From assembly GCA_963836375.1 (NCBI GenBank), contig CAWIJK010000004.1, positions 186,001 to 250,000 on the forward strand: a DNA stretch of 64,000 nt, written 5' to 3'. Numbering within the stretch: the stretch's first letter is position 1; the number at the start of each line of letters is the position of its first letter. Made by a program: the position numbers and the translations under genes. Below, one piece after another: positions 19,816 through 27,519 of this stretch. Source of the stretch: CAWIJK01 sp963836375. GTDB lineage: Bacteria > Actinomycetota > Acidimicrobiia > Acidimicrobiales > RAAP-2. Under the pieces are notes generated by a model. It saw only the letters and a program-made list of their open reading frames with translations, was not told the DNA's origin and did not search any database.

Positions 19816-21324
19816 TCAGGGCTTTCGCCGGGGGAACAGGGGCGCCCCCTTCTCCACGGTCAGGCCGCCCGGGTAGCCGCCCCACGCCGCGTCCTCGGGC
19901 AGGCGGCGCTCGGCCGGCGAGCCCCCGAGCCCGATGCGACGCCAGATCTCGGCCGCCGTCGCCGGCATTGCCGGGGTGACGAGCAGGGCCACGATGCGCA
20001 GCGCCTCGAGGGCGTCGCCCAGGACTGCGTCGACGGCCGGCCCCGGCTCGAGCTTCCAGGGCTCGGCCGCCTCCAAGGCGGCGTTGGTGGCGCCGATCAG
20101 CGACCAGGTGGCGGCCAGCGCGTCGGGAGGGGAGAAGCGCCCCCAGGCCTCGGCCGCCCCCACCACGGCCGCCTCGGCGGCGCCGGCCAGCGGGCCCCCC
20201 GGGCCCGGCGCCGGCCCGACCCCGGCGCACTTGGAGCCCACCACCGTCGTCACCCGGGCCACCAGGTTGCCCAGGTTGTTGGCCAGGTCGGCGTTGTAGC
20301 GGGCGACCATGCCCTCGTAGGAGAACTCGCCGTCGGTCCCCAGCGGGACGTCGCGGAGCAGGTGGTAGCGGACCGGGTCCACCCCGAAGTCGTCGGTCAG
20401 GGCCGGTGGGGTCACCTCGGTCAGCTTCTGGCTCTTGGAGAGCTTCTGGCCCCCCATCAGCAGCCACCCGTGCACGAAGATCTCGGCCGGGGGGTCCACG
20501 CCGGCGGCCATGCACATCGCCGGCCACCACACGCAGTGGAAGCGGATGATCTCCTTGCCGATCAGGTGGTGCACCGCCGGCCACCAGACGCGGTACCGCT
20601 CGTCGTCGGTGCCGTAGCCGATGGCGGTCAGGTAGTTGATCAGCGCGTCGTACCAGACGTAGAAGACGTGCCCGGTGTCCCAGGGGACCGGCACCCCCCA
20701 GCTGAGCGAGGTCCGGGTGATCGAGATGTCGCGCAGGCCACCCTTGATGAAGCTGAGGGCCTCGTTGCGCTTGGAGGCCGGGCGGATGGCATCGGGGTTG
20801 GCCTCGTACCAGTCGAGCAGGCGCTGCTCGAAGGCGCTCAGCTTGAAGAAGTAGTTGTCCTCTTGCATCTCGACCACCGGGCGGCCGTGGACCGGGCACT
20901 TGCCGTCCACCAGCTGCTCTTCGGTGTAGTAGTCCTCGCACGAGACGCAGTAGAGGCCCGAGTAGGTGCCGAGGGTGATGAAGCCGTTGTCGTAGACCTT
21001 CTGGAGGAACTGCTGCACGGCGGCGCGGTGACGCCCCTCTGAGGTCCGGATGAAGTCGTCGTTGGAGATCTCGAGGCCCGACCAGGCGTCGACGAAGCGC
21101 TGCACCACCCGGTCGGCCCACTCCTGGGGGGCCACCCCGTGCTCGGCCGCCGCCTCGGCCACCTTGGCCCCGTGCTCGTCGGTCCCGGTCAAAAAGAAGA
21201 CGTCGTCGCCGGCCAGCCGGTGCCACCGGGCCAGGGCGTCGGCGTTGACCGTCGAGTAGGCGTGGCCCACGTGCGGCTCGTCGTTGACGTAGTAGATCGG
21301 GGTGGTGATGTAGAAGCGGGACAC
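19816..21324 (-). CDS. metG: Methionyl-tRNA synthetase
   Basis: 502 residues from a GTG. Class I signature HVGH near residue 17 (ITTPIYYVNDEPHVGHAYS), a CVSC knuckle near 126, and the KMSKS loop as KLSKS near 295. The C-terminal anticodon-binding helical domain contains NLVARVTTVV. The tRNA-binding EMAP-like tail of some MetRS is absent, as in mycobacteria. It charges tRNA-Met. It lies upstream of tatD on the same strand, with a one-base gap. Confidence 0.97.
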   Translation of the reverse strand: MSRFYITTPIYYVNDEPHVGHAYSTVNADALARWHRLAGDDVFFLTGTDEHGAKVAEAAAEHGVAPQEWADRVVQRFVDAWSGLEISNDDFIRTSEGRHRAAVQQFLQKVYDNGFITLGTYSGLYCVSCEDYYTEEQLVDGKCPVHGRPVVEMQEDNYFFKLSAFEQRLLDWYEANPDAIRPASKRNEALSFIKGGLRDISITRTSLSWGVPVPWDTGHVFYVWYDALINYLTAIGYGTDDERYRVWWPAVHHLIGKEIIRFHCVWWPAMCMAAGVDPPAEIFVHGWLLMGGQKLSKSQKLTEVTPPALTDDFGVDPVRYHLLRDVPLGTDGEFSYEGMVARYNADLANNLGNLVARVTTVVGSKCAGVGPAPGPGGPLAGAAEAAVVGAAEAWGRFSPPDALAATWSLIGATNAALEAAEPWKLEPGPAVDAVLGDALEALRIVALLVTPAMPATAAEIWRRIGLGGSPAERRLPEDAAWGGYPGGLTVEKGAPLFPRRKP

Positions 21325-21365
21325 CGCCAGCAGCGTACCGGTGACGGCTCGGCGGCCCGACCTGC

Positions 21366-22241
21366 TCAGCCGTCGCGCCGGGCGGCGGCCCGTTGGGCGA
21401 CGGCGGCTTCATAGGCGCGTCGCTTGGGCACCCCGAGCCACTCGGCCACCGCCTCGGCGGCGGCCCCCGTGCTGTCGCCTGCGGCCAGGCGCCGGGCCAC
21501 CGCCTCGGCCACCGACTCGTCGGTGGCCGGCGGCGGCTCGGGCGCGCCGCCGAGCACCAGGACCACCTCGCCCCGGGCCGGCCGGTCGGCGAAGGCCGCC
21601 GCGGCTTCGTCGAGGGGGCCGCGCCACACCTCTTCGTGGACCTTGGTCAGCTCGCGGGCCACGGCGACCGGCCGGGGGCCGAGCACCGAGGCCAGCTCGG
21701 CCAGGGTGGCCGCCACCCGCCCGGGGGCCTCGAGGACCACCGTGGTCCGGCGCTCGGCGACCAGGGCCCCGAGCCGCCGCCGACGCTCGGGGCCCTTGCG
21801 GGGCAAGAAGCCCTCCACGCAGAAGCGGTCGGTCGGGAGCCCGCTCAGCACCAGCGCGGCCAGGACGGCCGAGGGCCCGGGCACCCCGGTGACCGCCACC
21901 CCGGCCCGGGCCGCCGCCGCCACCAGCCTCGAGCCGGGGTCCGAGATGCCCGGCGTCCCGGCGTCGCTCACCACCGCCACCCGCCGCCCCCGGGCCACCC
22001 ACCCGAGCACGTCTTCGACCCGGGCCGCCTCGTTGTGGCCGTGCATCGACACCAGTCGGCGGCCACCGAGGGGGACCCCGGCCGCGCTGAGGAGGGCCCG
22101 GGTGCGCCGGGTGTCCTCGCAGACGATGACGTCGACCTCGGCCAGGGTGGCCACCGCCCTCGGGGCCAGGTCCCCCAGGTTGCCGATCGGGGTGGCCACC
22201 AGCACCACCTCGCCGCCGGGCCCCGCCCCCGGGCCGGTCAC
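21366..22241 (-). CDS. rsmI: 16S rRNA (C1402 2'-O) methyltransferase RsmI
   Basis: 291 residues from the GTG at 22241; the longer in-frame extension is antisense-like. Tetrapyrrole-methylase fold with ATPIGNLGDLAPRAV, CEDTRRTRALL, MHGHNE and SDAGTPGISDPG, then PGPSAVLAALVLSGLPTDRF. It has a short C-terminal helical domain (VPKRRAYEAAVA). RsmI 2'-O-methylates C1402 in the ribosomal P site. The DUF192 gene upstream overlaps it by 4 bases. Confidence 0.95.
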   Translation of the reverse strand: MTGPGAGPGGEVVLVATPIGNLGDLAPRAVATLAEVDVIVCEDTRRTRALLSAAGVPLGGRRLVSMHGHNEAARVEDVLGWVARGRRVAVVSDAGTPGISDPGSRLVAAAARAGVAVTGVPGPSAVLAALVLSGLPTDRFCVEGFLPRKGPERRRRLGALVAERRTTVVLEAPGRVAATLAELASVLGPRPVAVARELTKVHEEVWRGPLDEAAAAFADRPARGEVVLVLGGAPEPPPATDESVAEAVARRLAAGDSTGAAAEAVAEWLGVPKRRAYEAAVAQRAAARRDG

Positions 22242-22579
22242 TCCACCGCTCGGAACTCGAGGTGGTCGCCGGGGGCGAGGCCCCAGCGCTCGAAGGACCC
22301 CGCCTCGGCCTCGATCACCGTCCGCACCCTGCGCCGGGGCAGGGCGAGCCGCCGGGGCCCGAGGCGCAACGTGTGCAGCACCCCGAGATCGGCGTCGCAC
22401 AGGGCGACGTCGAGGGCAAAGCGCATGGTGAAGGTGTGGACCGACCGGGCGTGGGTCAGGACCATCGCCCCCTCGTACCCGGTGCGCCACGACAGCCCGC
22501 GCGAGCGCTCGGAGAAGGTCACCGCCATCTCGGCCGAGGCCAGGACCTCGCCGTCGCGCAATAACCAGCCCGTCCGCAT
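22238..22579 (-). CDS. DUF192 family protein
   Basis: 113 residues covering one DUF192 domain: AEMAVTFSERSRGLSWRTGYEGAMVL, the VHTFTMRFALDVALCD core and the C-terminal VIEAEAGSFERWGLAPGD. The family is small, widespread and without an established biochemical role; many members are exported, but no signal peptide is seen here. The stop overlaps the rsmI start (GTGA), so the pair is cotranslated. Confidence 0.9.
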   Translation of the reverse strand: MRTGWLLRDGEVLASAEMAVTFSERSRGLSWRTGYEGAMVLTHARSVHTFTMRFALDVALCDADLGVLHTLRLGPRRLALPRRRVRTVIEAEAGSFERWGLAPGDHLEFRAVE

Positions 22580-22678
22580 CCCGCCCGGCCTCAGCCGATC
22601 CCGGGCGCGGGTAGGCCCTGGTCAACGCGTCGGCCCACGGAGCCCGACGATAGCCGGGTCGTCTAGGCTGTCCCTCTT

Positions 22679-22762
22679 ATGTCGAAGCGAACCGTCAAGC
22701 GCAAGCTCCGGGCCAAGAAGAAGGCCAACCACGGCAAGAAGCCCAACTGCGGGCGCGGCTGA
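22679..22762 (+). CDS. Large ribosomal subunit protein bL37
   Basis: A 27-codon gene (MSKRTVKRKLRAKKKANHGK..., ending KPNCGRG). The strongly basic N-terminus and the ANHGKxPN signature match the roughly 24-residue protein bL37 found in mycobacterial 50S structures. It stands alone between divergent/convergent neighbours. The identification rests on the remembered motif, not on alignment. Confidence 0.8.
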   Translation: MSKRTVKRKLRAKKKANHGKKPNCGRG

Positions 22763-22795
22763 CCTCCCGATCGCCCGCGCGGTCGACGGCGACGC

Positions 22796-23659
22796 TCAGC
22801 GGCGGCCCGCCCAGGCCACGCCCCGGTCGGCCAGCACCCCGGTCAGGGTGGTCGGCAGGTCCGAGATGATCCCGTCCACGCCGAGGTCGACCAGCCGGCC
22901 CATGGACTCGGCGTCGTTGACCGTCCACACGTGCACGGCCATGTCCGCGGCATGCGCCGCGGCCACGAAGGCCTCGTCCACGACGACCAGGTCGCCCTGT
23001 CGTTCGGGCACCTGGAAGGCGACGGCGCGCAGCGGCGGTGGCTCGGTCCCCTCGTGGACGGCCCGCCAGAACTCGGCCGTGGCCAGGGTCCCCGCCGAGG
23101 TGGGCACCCACGGGGCGATGGCCGAGAAGGCGTCGGTGGCCGGGTCCAAGAACGAGGCGACGATGACGTCGTCGGAGCGGCCGAACTCGTCGAGCAGCGC
23201 GGCGAGGGCTGCTTCGTAGGGGGCCACCACCGGCGCCGTGCGCTTGATGTCGAGGTTGAGCACCACCCCGGGGAAGGCCTCGAGCACCTCGCGCAGGGTG
23301 GCGATCTGGAAGTCGGGGTCCGCCGGGGCCCGTCCCCGGTAGGGGTACTCGGCCGGCGGGCGCCCCGGCGACACGTCGGCCCCCGGGATGAACCAGTAGG
23401 CGTTGTCGAGGGACTTCAGCTCGGCCAGGGTCAGCTCGGCGATGGCCCCGCTGCCGTCGGTGGTGCGGTCGACGGTCTCGTCGTGGCACACCACCAGCGC
23501 GCCGTCGGCACTGGCGTGGACGTCGAGCTCGATGGCCGTGGCCCCGGCCGCCAGCGCGTGGTCGATGGCGAACAGGGTCGACGAGGGCGACTCCCACGCC
23601 CCCCCCTGGTGGGCGTAGGCGACGACGCGCCGCTCGGTCCAGGGGTTGGCGCTCGCCAC
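22796..23659 (-). CDS. Glycerophosphodiester phosphodiesterase family protein
   Basis: 287 residues from the GTG at 23659. TIM-barrel GDPD domain: AHQGGAWESPSSTLFA, ATAIELDVHASADGALVVCHDETVDRTTDGSG, LNLDIK in the middle and VWTVNDAESMGRLVDLGVDGIISD at the end. The canonical His-Arg and Glu-Asn-Thr of the first motif read His-Gln and Glu-Ser...Thr, as in one actinobacterial subgroup. It should hydrolyse glycerophosphodiesters to glycerol-3-phosphate and an alcohol. No signal peptide, so probably cytoplasmic. Divergent from the next gene. Confidence 0.88.
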   Translation of the reverse strand: MASANPWTERRVVAYAHQGGAWESPSSTLFAIDHALAAGATAIELDVHASADGALVVCHDETVDRTTDGSGAIAELTLAELKSLDNAYWFIPGADVSPGRPPAEYPYRGRAPADPDFQIATLREVLEAFPGVVLNLDIKRTAPVVAPYEAALAALLDEFGRSDDVIVASFLDPATDAFSAIAPWVPTSAGTLATAEFWRAVHEGTEPPPLRAVAFQVPERQGDLVVVDEAFVAAAHAADMAVHVWTVNDAESMGRLVDLGVDGIISDLPTTLTGVLADRGVAWAGRR

Positions 23660-23704
23660 GCCGGCATCGTAGCGGTGTGCCCCCGGGGGTAGCCTCTGGC
23701 CGCC

Positions 23705-24325
23705 GTGCTCGACCACCTGCTCGTCGACCTGATCAGTGCCATCCGCCGCTCCTTCGAGCGGGCGCTCCTCCAGCGCCAGGCCGTCGAGGAGCGGTTCCAG
23801 GTCGACGTGTTCTTGGGCGACGTCTCGTGGGAGACCAGTTACAGCCTCCCGGGCGAGGAGCAGCCCCCCCGGGTGCGGGCCGACCTGTCGGTGGACTGGC
23901 CGACGTGGAGCCAGACCTCGTACCGCAGCTGGTCCATCGGCGAGACCCCCGAGGAGCCGCCCGAGGTGGTGGTCGAGGTGGCGCTGCGCATCCAGCGCCT
24001 GGCCGCCGCGCCGCCGGCCGACGAGGTCCTCGCCGTCTTGCCCCCCGAGTCGCCGGTGATCGGGTCCGAGTCGCTCGTGCGCTCGTCGACCACCATCGAA
24101 CAGGTCCGCACCGACGCCCTGGGCGACGGGGCACCCGCCCCGGTCCGCTGGGCGGTGGAGGCCACCTACGAGGGTTCAGTCCGCTTCGACGAGGCCACCT
24201 TGGAGGACCCCTCGACCATCGGCCCCATGGTCGACGTGCTCACCCGGTGGGTGGCCTCGACCCTGGTCCGGCTGGCCGACCTGCCCCTCACCTTCTTGCC
24301 CCCCGACCCCGACGAGGACGGCTGA
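23705..24325 (+). CDS. Hypothetical protein, 206 residues
   Basis: Starts at a GTG (VLDHLLVDLISAIRRSFERALLQRQ). The protein is soluble and acidic, rich in beta-strand pattern (FQVDVFLGDVSWETSYSL, RVRADLSVDWPTWSQTSYRSW), with no signal peptide or membrane segment and no recognised catalytic motif. GC-rich third positions and a clean end next to convergent ychF support a real gene. I do not recognise the family. Confidence 0.7.
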   Translation: MLDHLLVDLISAIRRSFERALLQRQAVEERFQVDVFLGDVSWETSYSLPGEEQPPRVRADLSVDWPTWSQTSYRSWSIGETPEEPPEVVVEVALRIQRLAAAPPADEVLAVLPPESPVIGSESLVRSSTTIEQVRTDALGDGAPAPVRWAVEATYEGSVRFDEATLEDPSTIGPMVDVLTRWVASTLVRLADLPLTFLPPDPDEDG

Positions 24326-24333
24326 GCACCCGC

Positions 24334-25413
24334 TCAGGTGTTGAAGCGGAACTCGACGACGTCGCCGTCGCGCATCACGTAGTCCTTGCCCTCGATGCGG
24401 GCCTTGCCCGCCGCGCGCGCCGCCGGCAGCGACCCGGCCGCCACCAGGTCGTCGAAGCGCACGATCTCGGCCTTGATGAAGCCCTTCTGGAAGTCGGTGT
24501 GGATGACGCCGGCGGCCTCGGGGGCGGTGTCGCCGATGTGGATCGTCCAGGCTCGCGCCTCTTTGGGACCGGCGGTGAGGAAGGTCTGGAGCCCGAGGGC
24601 CTCGAAGCCCACGTGGACCAGCTGGACCAGGCCCGAGCGCTCCTGGCCGTAGCCGGCGAGGAGGTCCGCCGCGTCGGCCGGGTCCATCGTGGCCACCTCG
24701 GCCTCGATCTGGGCGCACACGACCACCGAGGGCGCCGGGGCCACCAGGGCCGCCAGCTCGGCCCGCCGGGCCGGGTCCGCGAGCTCGGACTCGTCGACGT
24801 TGAAGACGTAGAGGAACGGCTTGGCGCTCAAGAGGTGCAGGTCGCCCAGCAACGAGACGTCGACCTCACCGGCGGCCGAGGCGACGGTCCGGCCCTCGTC
24901 GAGGACGGCCCGTGCGGCGGTGACCGCCTCGAGGCTCGCCCGCAGCTCGGGACGCATCCGGGCCTCCTTGCCCAGCTTGGCCAGCCGGTTGTCGACCGTC
25001 TGGAGGTCGGCCAGGATCAGCTCGGTGTTCACGGTGTCGATGTCGTCGGCCGGCCGCACGTCGCCGTGGACGTGGACCACGTCGGCGTCCTCGAAGACCC
25101 GCACCACCTGGCAGACGGCGTCGCTCTCGCGGATGGCGGCCAGGAACTGGTTGCCCAGCCCCTCGCCCTCTGACGCCCCCCGCACGATGCCGGCGATGTC
25201 GACGAAGGTGACCATGGCCGGGACGACCCGCTCGCTGTCGTAGAGGGCCGCCAGGCGCTCGAGCCTCGGGTCAGGGACGGCCACGACGCCCACGTTGGGC
25301 TCGATGGTGGCGAACGGGTAGTTGGCCGCCAGGACCTCGTTGCGGGTGAGGGCGTTGAACAGCGTCGACTTCCCCACGTTGGGGAGCCCCACGATGCCGA
25401 TCGACAGACCCAC
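24334..25413 (-). CDS. ychF: Redox-regulated ATPase YchF (Obg-related)
   Basis: 359 residues from the GTG at 25413, with GGAGGG eight bases upstream. P-loop GLPNVGKSTLFNAL, switch FVDIAGIVRGASEGEGLGNQFL, the nucleotide-specificity segment FLYVFNVDESE (ATP-type rather than NKxD), and a C-terminal TGS-like domain from WTIHIGDTAPEAAGVIHTDFQKGFIKAE to DGDVVEFRFN. YchF is a translation-associated ATPase linked to stress responses. Convergent with the hypothetical gene at 23.7-24.3 kb. Confidence 0.97.
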   Translation of the reverse strand: MGLSIGIVGLPNVGKSTLFNALTRNEVLAANYPFATIEPNVGVVAVPDPRLERLAALYDSERVVPAMVTFVDIAGIVRGASEGEGLGNQFLAAIRESDAVCQVVRVFEDADVVHVHGDVRPADDIDTVNTELILADLQTVDNRLAKLGKEARMRPELRASLEAVTAARAVLDEGRTVASAAGEVDVSLLGDLHLLSAKPFLYVFNVDESELADPARRAELAALVAPAPSVVVCAQIEAEVATMDPADAADLLAGYGQERSGLVQLVHVGFEALGLQTFLTAGPKEARAWTIHIGDTAPEAAGVIHTDFQKGFIKAEIVRFDDLVAAGSLPAARAAGKARIEGKDYVMRDGDVVEFRFNT

Positions 25414-25607
25414 CTCACGCCCTCCAGGCTCGTGCGCCGCCCCGGTGCTCCCCGCCCGGCGGGCGGCGCGAGAGGCGAGCGTAGATGACCGGGCCGCCGT
25501 GGCGGCCCACGGGCGCGCCGCGCGCCCGGGCGGCCATGATGTGGCCGGTGGGCGGGGATCCGAGCGGGACGGCCGGTGGGCCGGGGGGGGACCCGGGGCG
25601 TCGTCGG

Positions 25608-26387
25608 GTGAGCGTCGTGCGGACCCGACACCGCTACGGTCCCGAGCGCTCACAGGTGGCCGATCTGTGGTGCCCGGCCGAGCACCCCGGTGACCTGCCG
25701 GTGGTCGTGCTGCTCCACGGCGGGTTCTGGCGCGCCCAGTACACGAAGCGCCTGATGCGCCGGCTGGCCGCCGCGGTGGCCCTCCGGGGCTGGGCCGCCT
25801 TCAACGTCGAGTACCGCCGCCTGGGGCCGCTCGGTGGGGGCGGCGGCTGGCCGGCGACCTTCGAGGACGTGGCCGCCGCCATCGACCACCTCGGCACCCT
25901 GGCCGGGCTCGACACCGCCCGGGTGGTGACCTGTGGCCACTCGGCCGGCGGGCACCTGGCCCTGTGGGCGGCCGCCCGGGGGCGGCTGCCGGCGGGGGCG
26001 CCGGGCGCCCGGCCCATCGGGGTGCGCGTGCGCGGGGCGGTCTCGCTGGCCGGGCTGCCCGACCTCGAACGCGCGGCCGAGCTCGGGCTCGGGGGCGGGG
26101 CGGTGCCGGCCCTCCTCGGGGGCCCCCCGGGCGAAGTGGCCGAGCGCTACCGGGTGGCCTCCCCCGCCGCCCTGGTGCCCCTGGGGGTCCCCCAGGTGCT
26201 GGTCCACGGCCTGCACGACGCGGTGGTGCCCCCCGCCCTGGGCGCCGCCTACGCGCGCCGCGCCGCGGCGGCCGGCGACGACGCCGTCTTCGAGCCGGTC
26301 AGCGCGGCGGGTCACATGACCCTGATCGAGCCGAGCGGGGGGGCCTGGGCCCTCATCGCCTCCGAGCTGGCCCGGCTACTGGGCTGA
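25608..26387 (+). CDS. Alpha/beta-hydrolase (carboxylesterase-like)
   Basis: About 259 residues from the GTG at 25608 (VSVVRTRHRYG); ATGs at 25485 and 25536 are possible longer starts but add a Gly/Pro/Arg-rich leader. Oxyanion motif VVLLHGGFWRAQYTK, nucleophile Ser in CGHSAGGHLALW, acid Asp in LVHGLHDAVVPP and His in SAAGHMTLIEP. Similar to small-molecule esterases and BD-FAE/kynurenine formamidase-like hydrolases; the substrate is unknown. It converges on the kinase gene, ending one base from its stop. Confidence 0.85.
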   Translation: MSVVRTRHRYGPERSQVADLWCPAEHPGDLPVVVLLHGGFWRAQYTKRLMRRLAAAVALRGWAAFNVEYRRLGPLGGGGGWPATFEDVAAAIDHLGTLAGLDTARVVTCGHSAGGHLALWAAARGRLPAGAPGARPIGVRVRGAVSLAGLPDLERAAELGLGGGAVPALLGGPPGEVAERYRVASPAALVPLGVPQVLVHGLHDAVVPPALGAAYARRAAAAGDDAVFEPVSAAGHMTLIEPSGGAWALIASELARLLG

Positions 26388-27476
26388 TCAGGTCGCCGGG
26401 GCCGGCCCGGCCTCGGCCAACAGCCCGGCGTCGGCGGCCAGTCGGCGCAGGTCGGCCTGGGGCCGGGCCCCGAGGTGCCCGATGACCTCGCCGGCGCAAA
26501 GGCCCCCCAGCGCGGCGCACTGCGCCGGGGTCGAGCCGTGGGTCAGGCCGTAGAGGAAGCCCGCCGCGTAGAGGTCGCCCGCCCCGGTCGTGTCGACCAC
26601 GGCCTCGACCGGGGCGGCCGGCACCTCGAGCGGCCCCTGGGCGGTCAGCACCACCGACCCGCGCGGGCCGAGGGTCACCGCCACGAGGAGGCCCGTCTCT
26701 TCGGCCGCGTCGAGGGCGGCCTCGACGCTCGGTGCCCCGAAGAGCCGGGTGATCTCCTCCTCGTTGCCGAAGAGCACGTCGACGTCGTCGACCAACAAGT
26801 CGAGGAACTCGCGTTGGTGACGCTCGACGCAAAAGGGGTCCGAGAGCGACAGGGCCACCGAGCCCTCGTGCCCGTGGCTGACCGCCATGGCCCGGCGCAT
26901 GGCCTCCTTGGCCGGGGGGAGGTCCCAGAGGTAGCCCTCGAGGTAGACGATCCGCCCCCGGGCCACCGTCGCCGTGTCCACGTCGTCGGGGGAGATGGTG
27001 GTGGCCACCCCGAGATGGGTGGCCATCGTCCGTTCGGCGTCCCCGGCCACCAGGACCAGGCACCGGCCGGTGCCCACCGACTCGGCGCCGTCGGCGGCCG
27101 GCCCCTCGGGGTCCACGAGGGCCAGCGGGTCGAAGAGGACCCCGGCGGCCCGGATGTCGTGGGTGAACACCGCGCCGAGCGGGTCGTCGGCCACCTTGCC
27201 GATGAAGCCGGCCGAGCCGCCCAGGGCGGCCACTCCGGCCATCGTGTTGGCCGCCGAGCCGCCGGACGCCTCGATGGCGGTCCCCATGGCCCGGTAGATG
27301 CCCTCGGCCTGGGCGAGGTCCACCAGCTCCATCGAACCTTTGACCAGCCCGGCCCGGGCGATCTCGTCGTCGGTGGCGCGCGCCAGCACGTCGACCAACG
27401 GTGAGCCGATGCCCACCACGTCGAGCGGGCCACCGGCGCGCTCGTCGGCGGGGCTGGGGGAGGCGGGCGTGGTCAA
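26388..27476 (-). CDS. PfkB-family carbohydrate/adenosine kinase
   Basis: About 362 residues from a TTG at 27476; a TTG at 27485 and a GTG at 27419 are alternatives, and the N-terminus is uncertain. N-terminal VVGIGSPLVDVLA, the substrate GGSAANTMAGVAALGG segment, and the C-terminal PfkB signature DTTGAGDLYAAGFLYGL with the catalytic Asp. Closest in pattern to adenosine/ribokinase-like proteins. It phosphorylates a sugar or nucleoside with ATP; the exact substrate cannot be told. Divergent from pepN. Confidence 0.85.
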   Translation of the reverse strand: MTTPASPSPADERAGGPLDVVGIGSPLVDVLARATDDEIARAGLVKGSMELVDLAQAEGIYRAMGTAIEASGGSAANTMAGVAALGGSAGFIGKVADDPLGAVFTHDIRAAGVLFDPLALVDPEGPAADGAESVGTGRCLVLVAGDAERTMATHLGVATTISPDDVDTATVARGRIVYLEGYLWDLPPAKEAMRRAMAVSHGHEGSVALSLSDPFCVERHQREFLDLLVDDVDVLFGNEEEITRLFGAPSVEAALDAAEETGLLVAVTLGPRGSVVLTAQGPLEVPAAPVEAVVDTTGAGDLYAAGFLYGLTHGSTPAQCAALGGLCAGEVIGHLGARPQADLRRLAADAGLLAEAGPAPAT

Positions 27477-27519
27477 GGCCGTCAACCTAGCCGGACGGCC
27501 CAGGTAGCCTCGACCCCCG

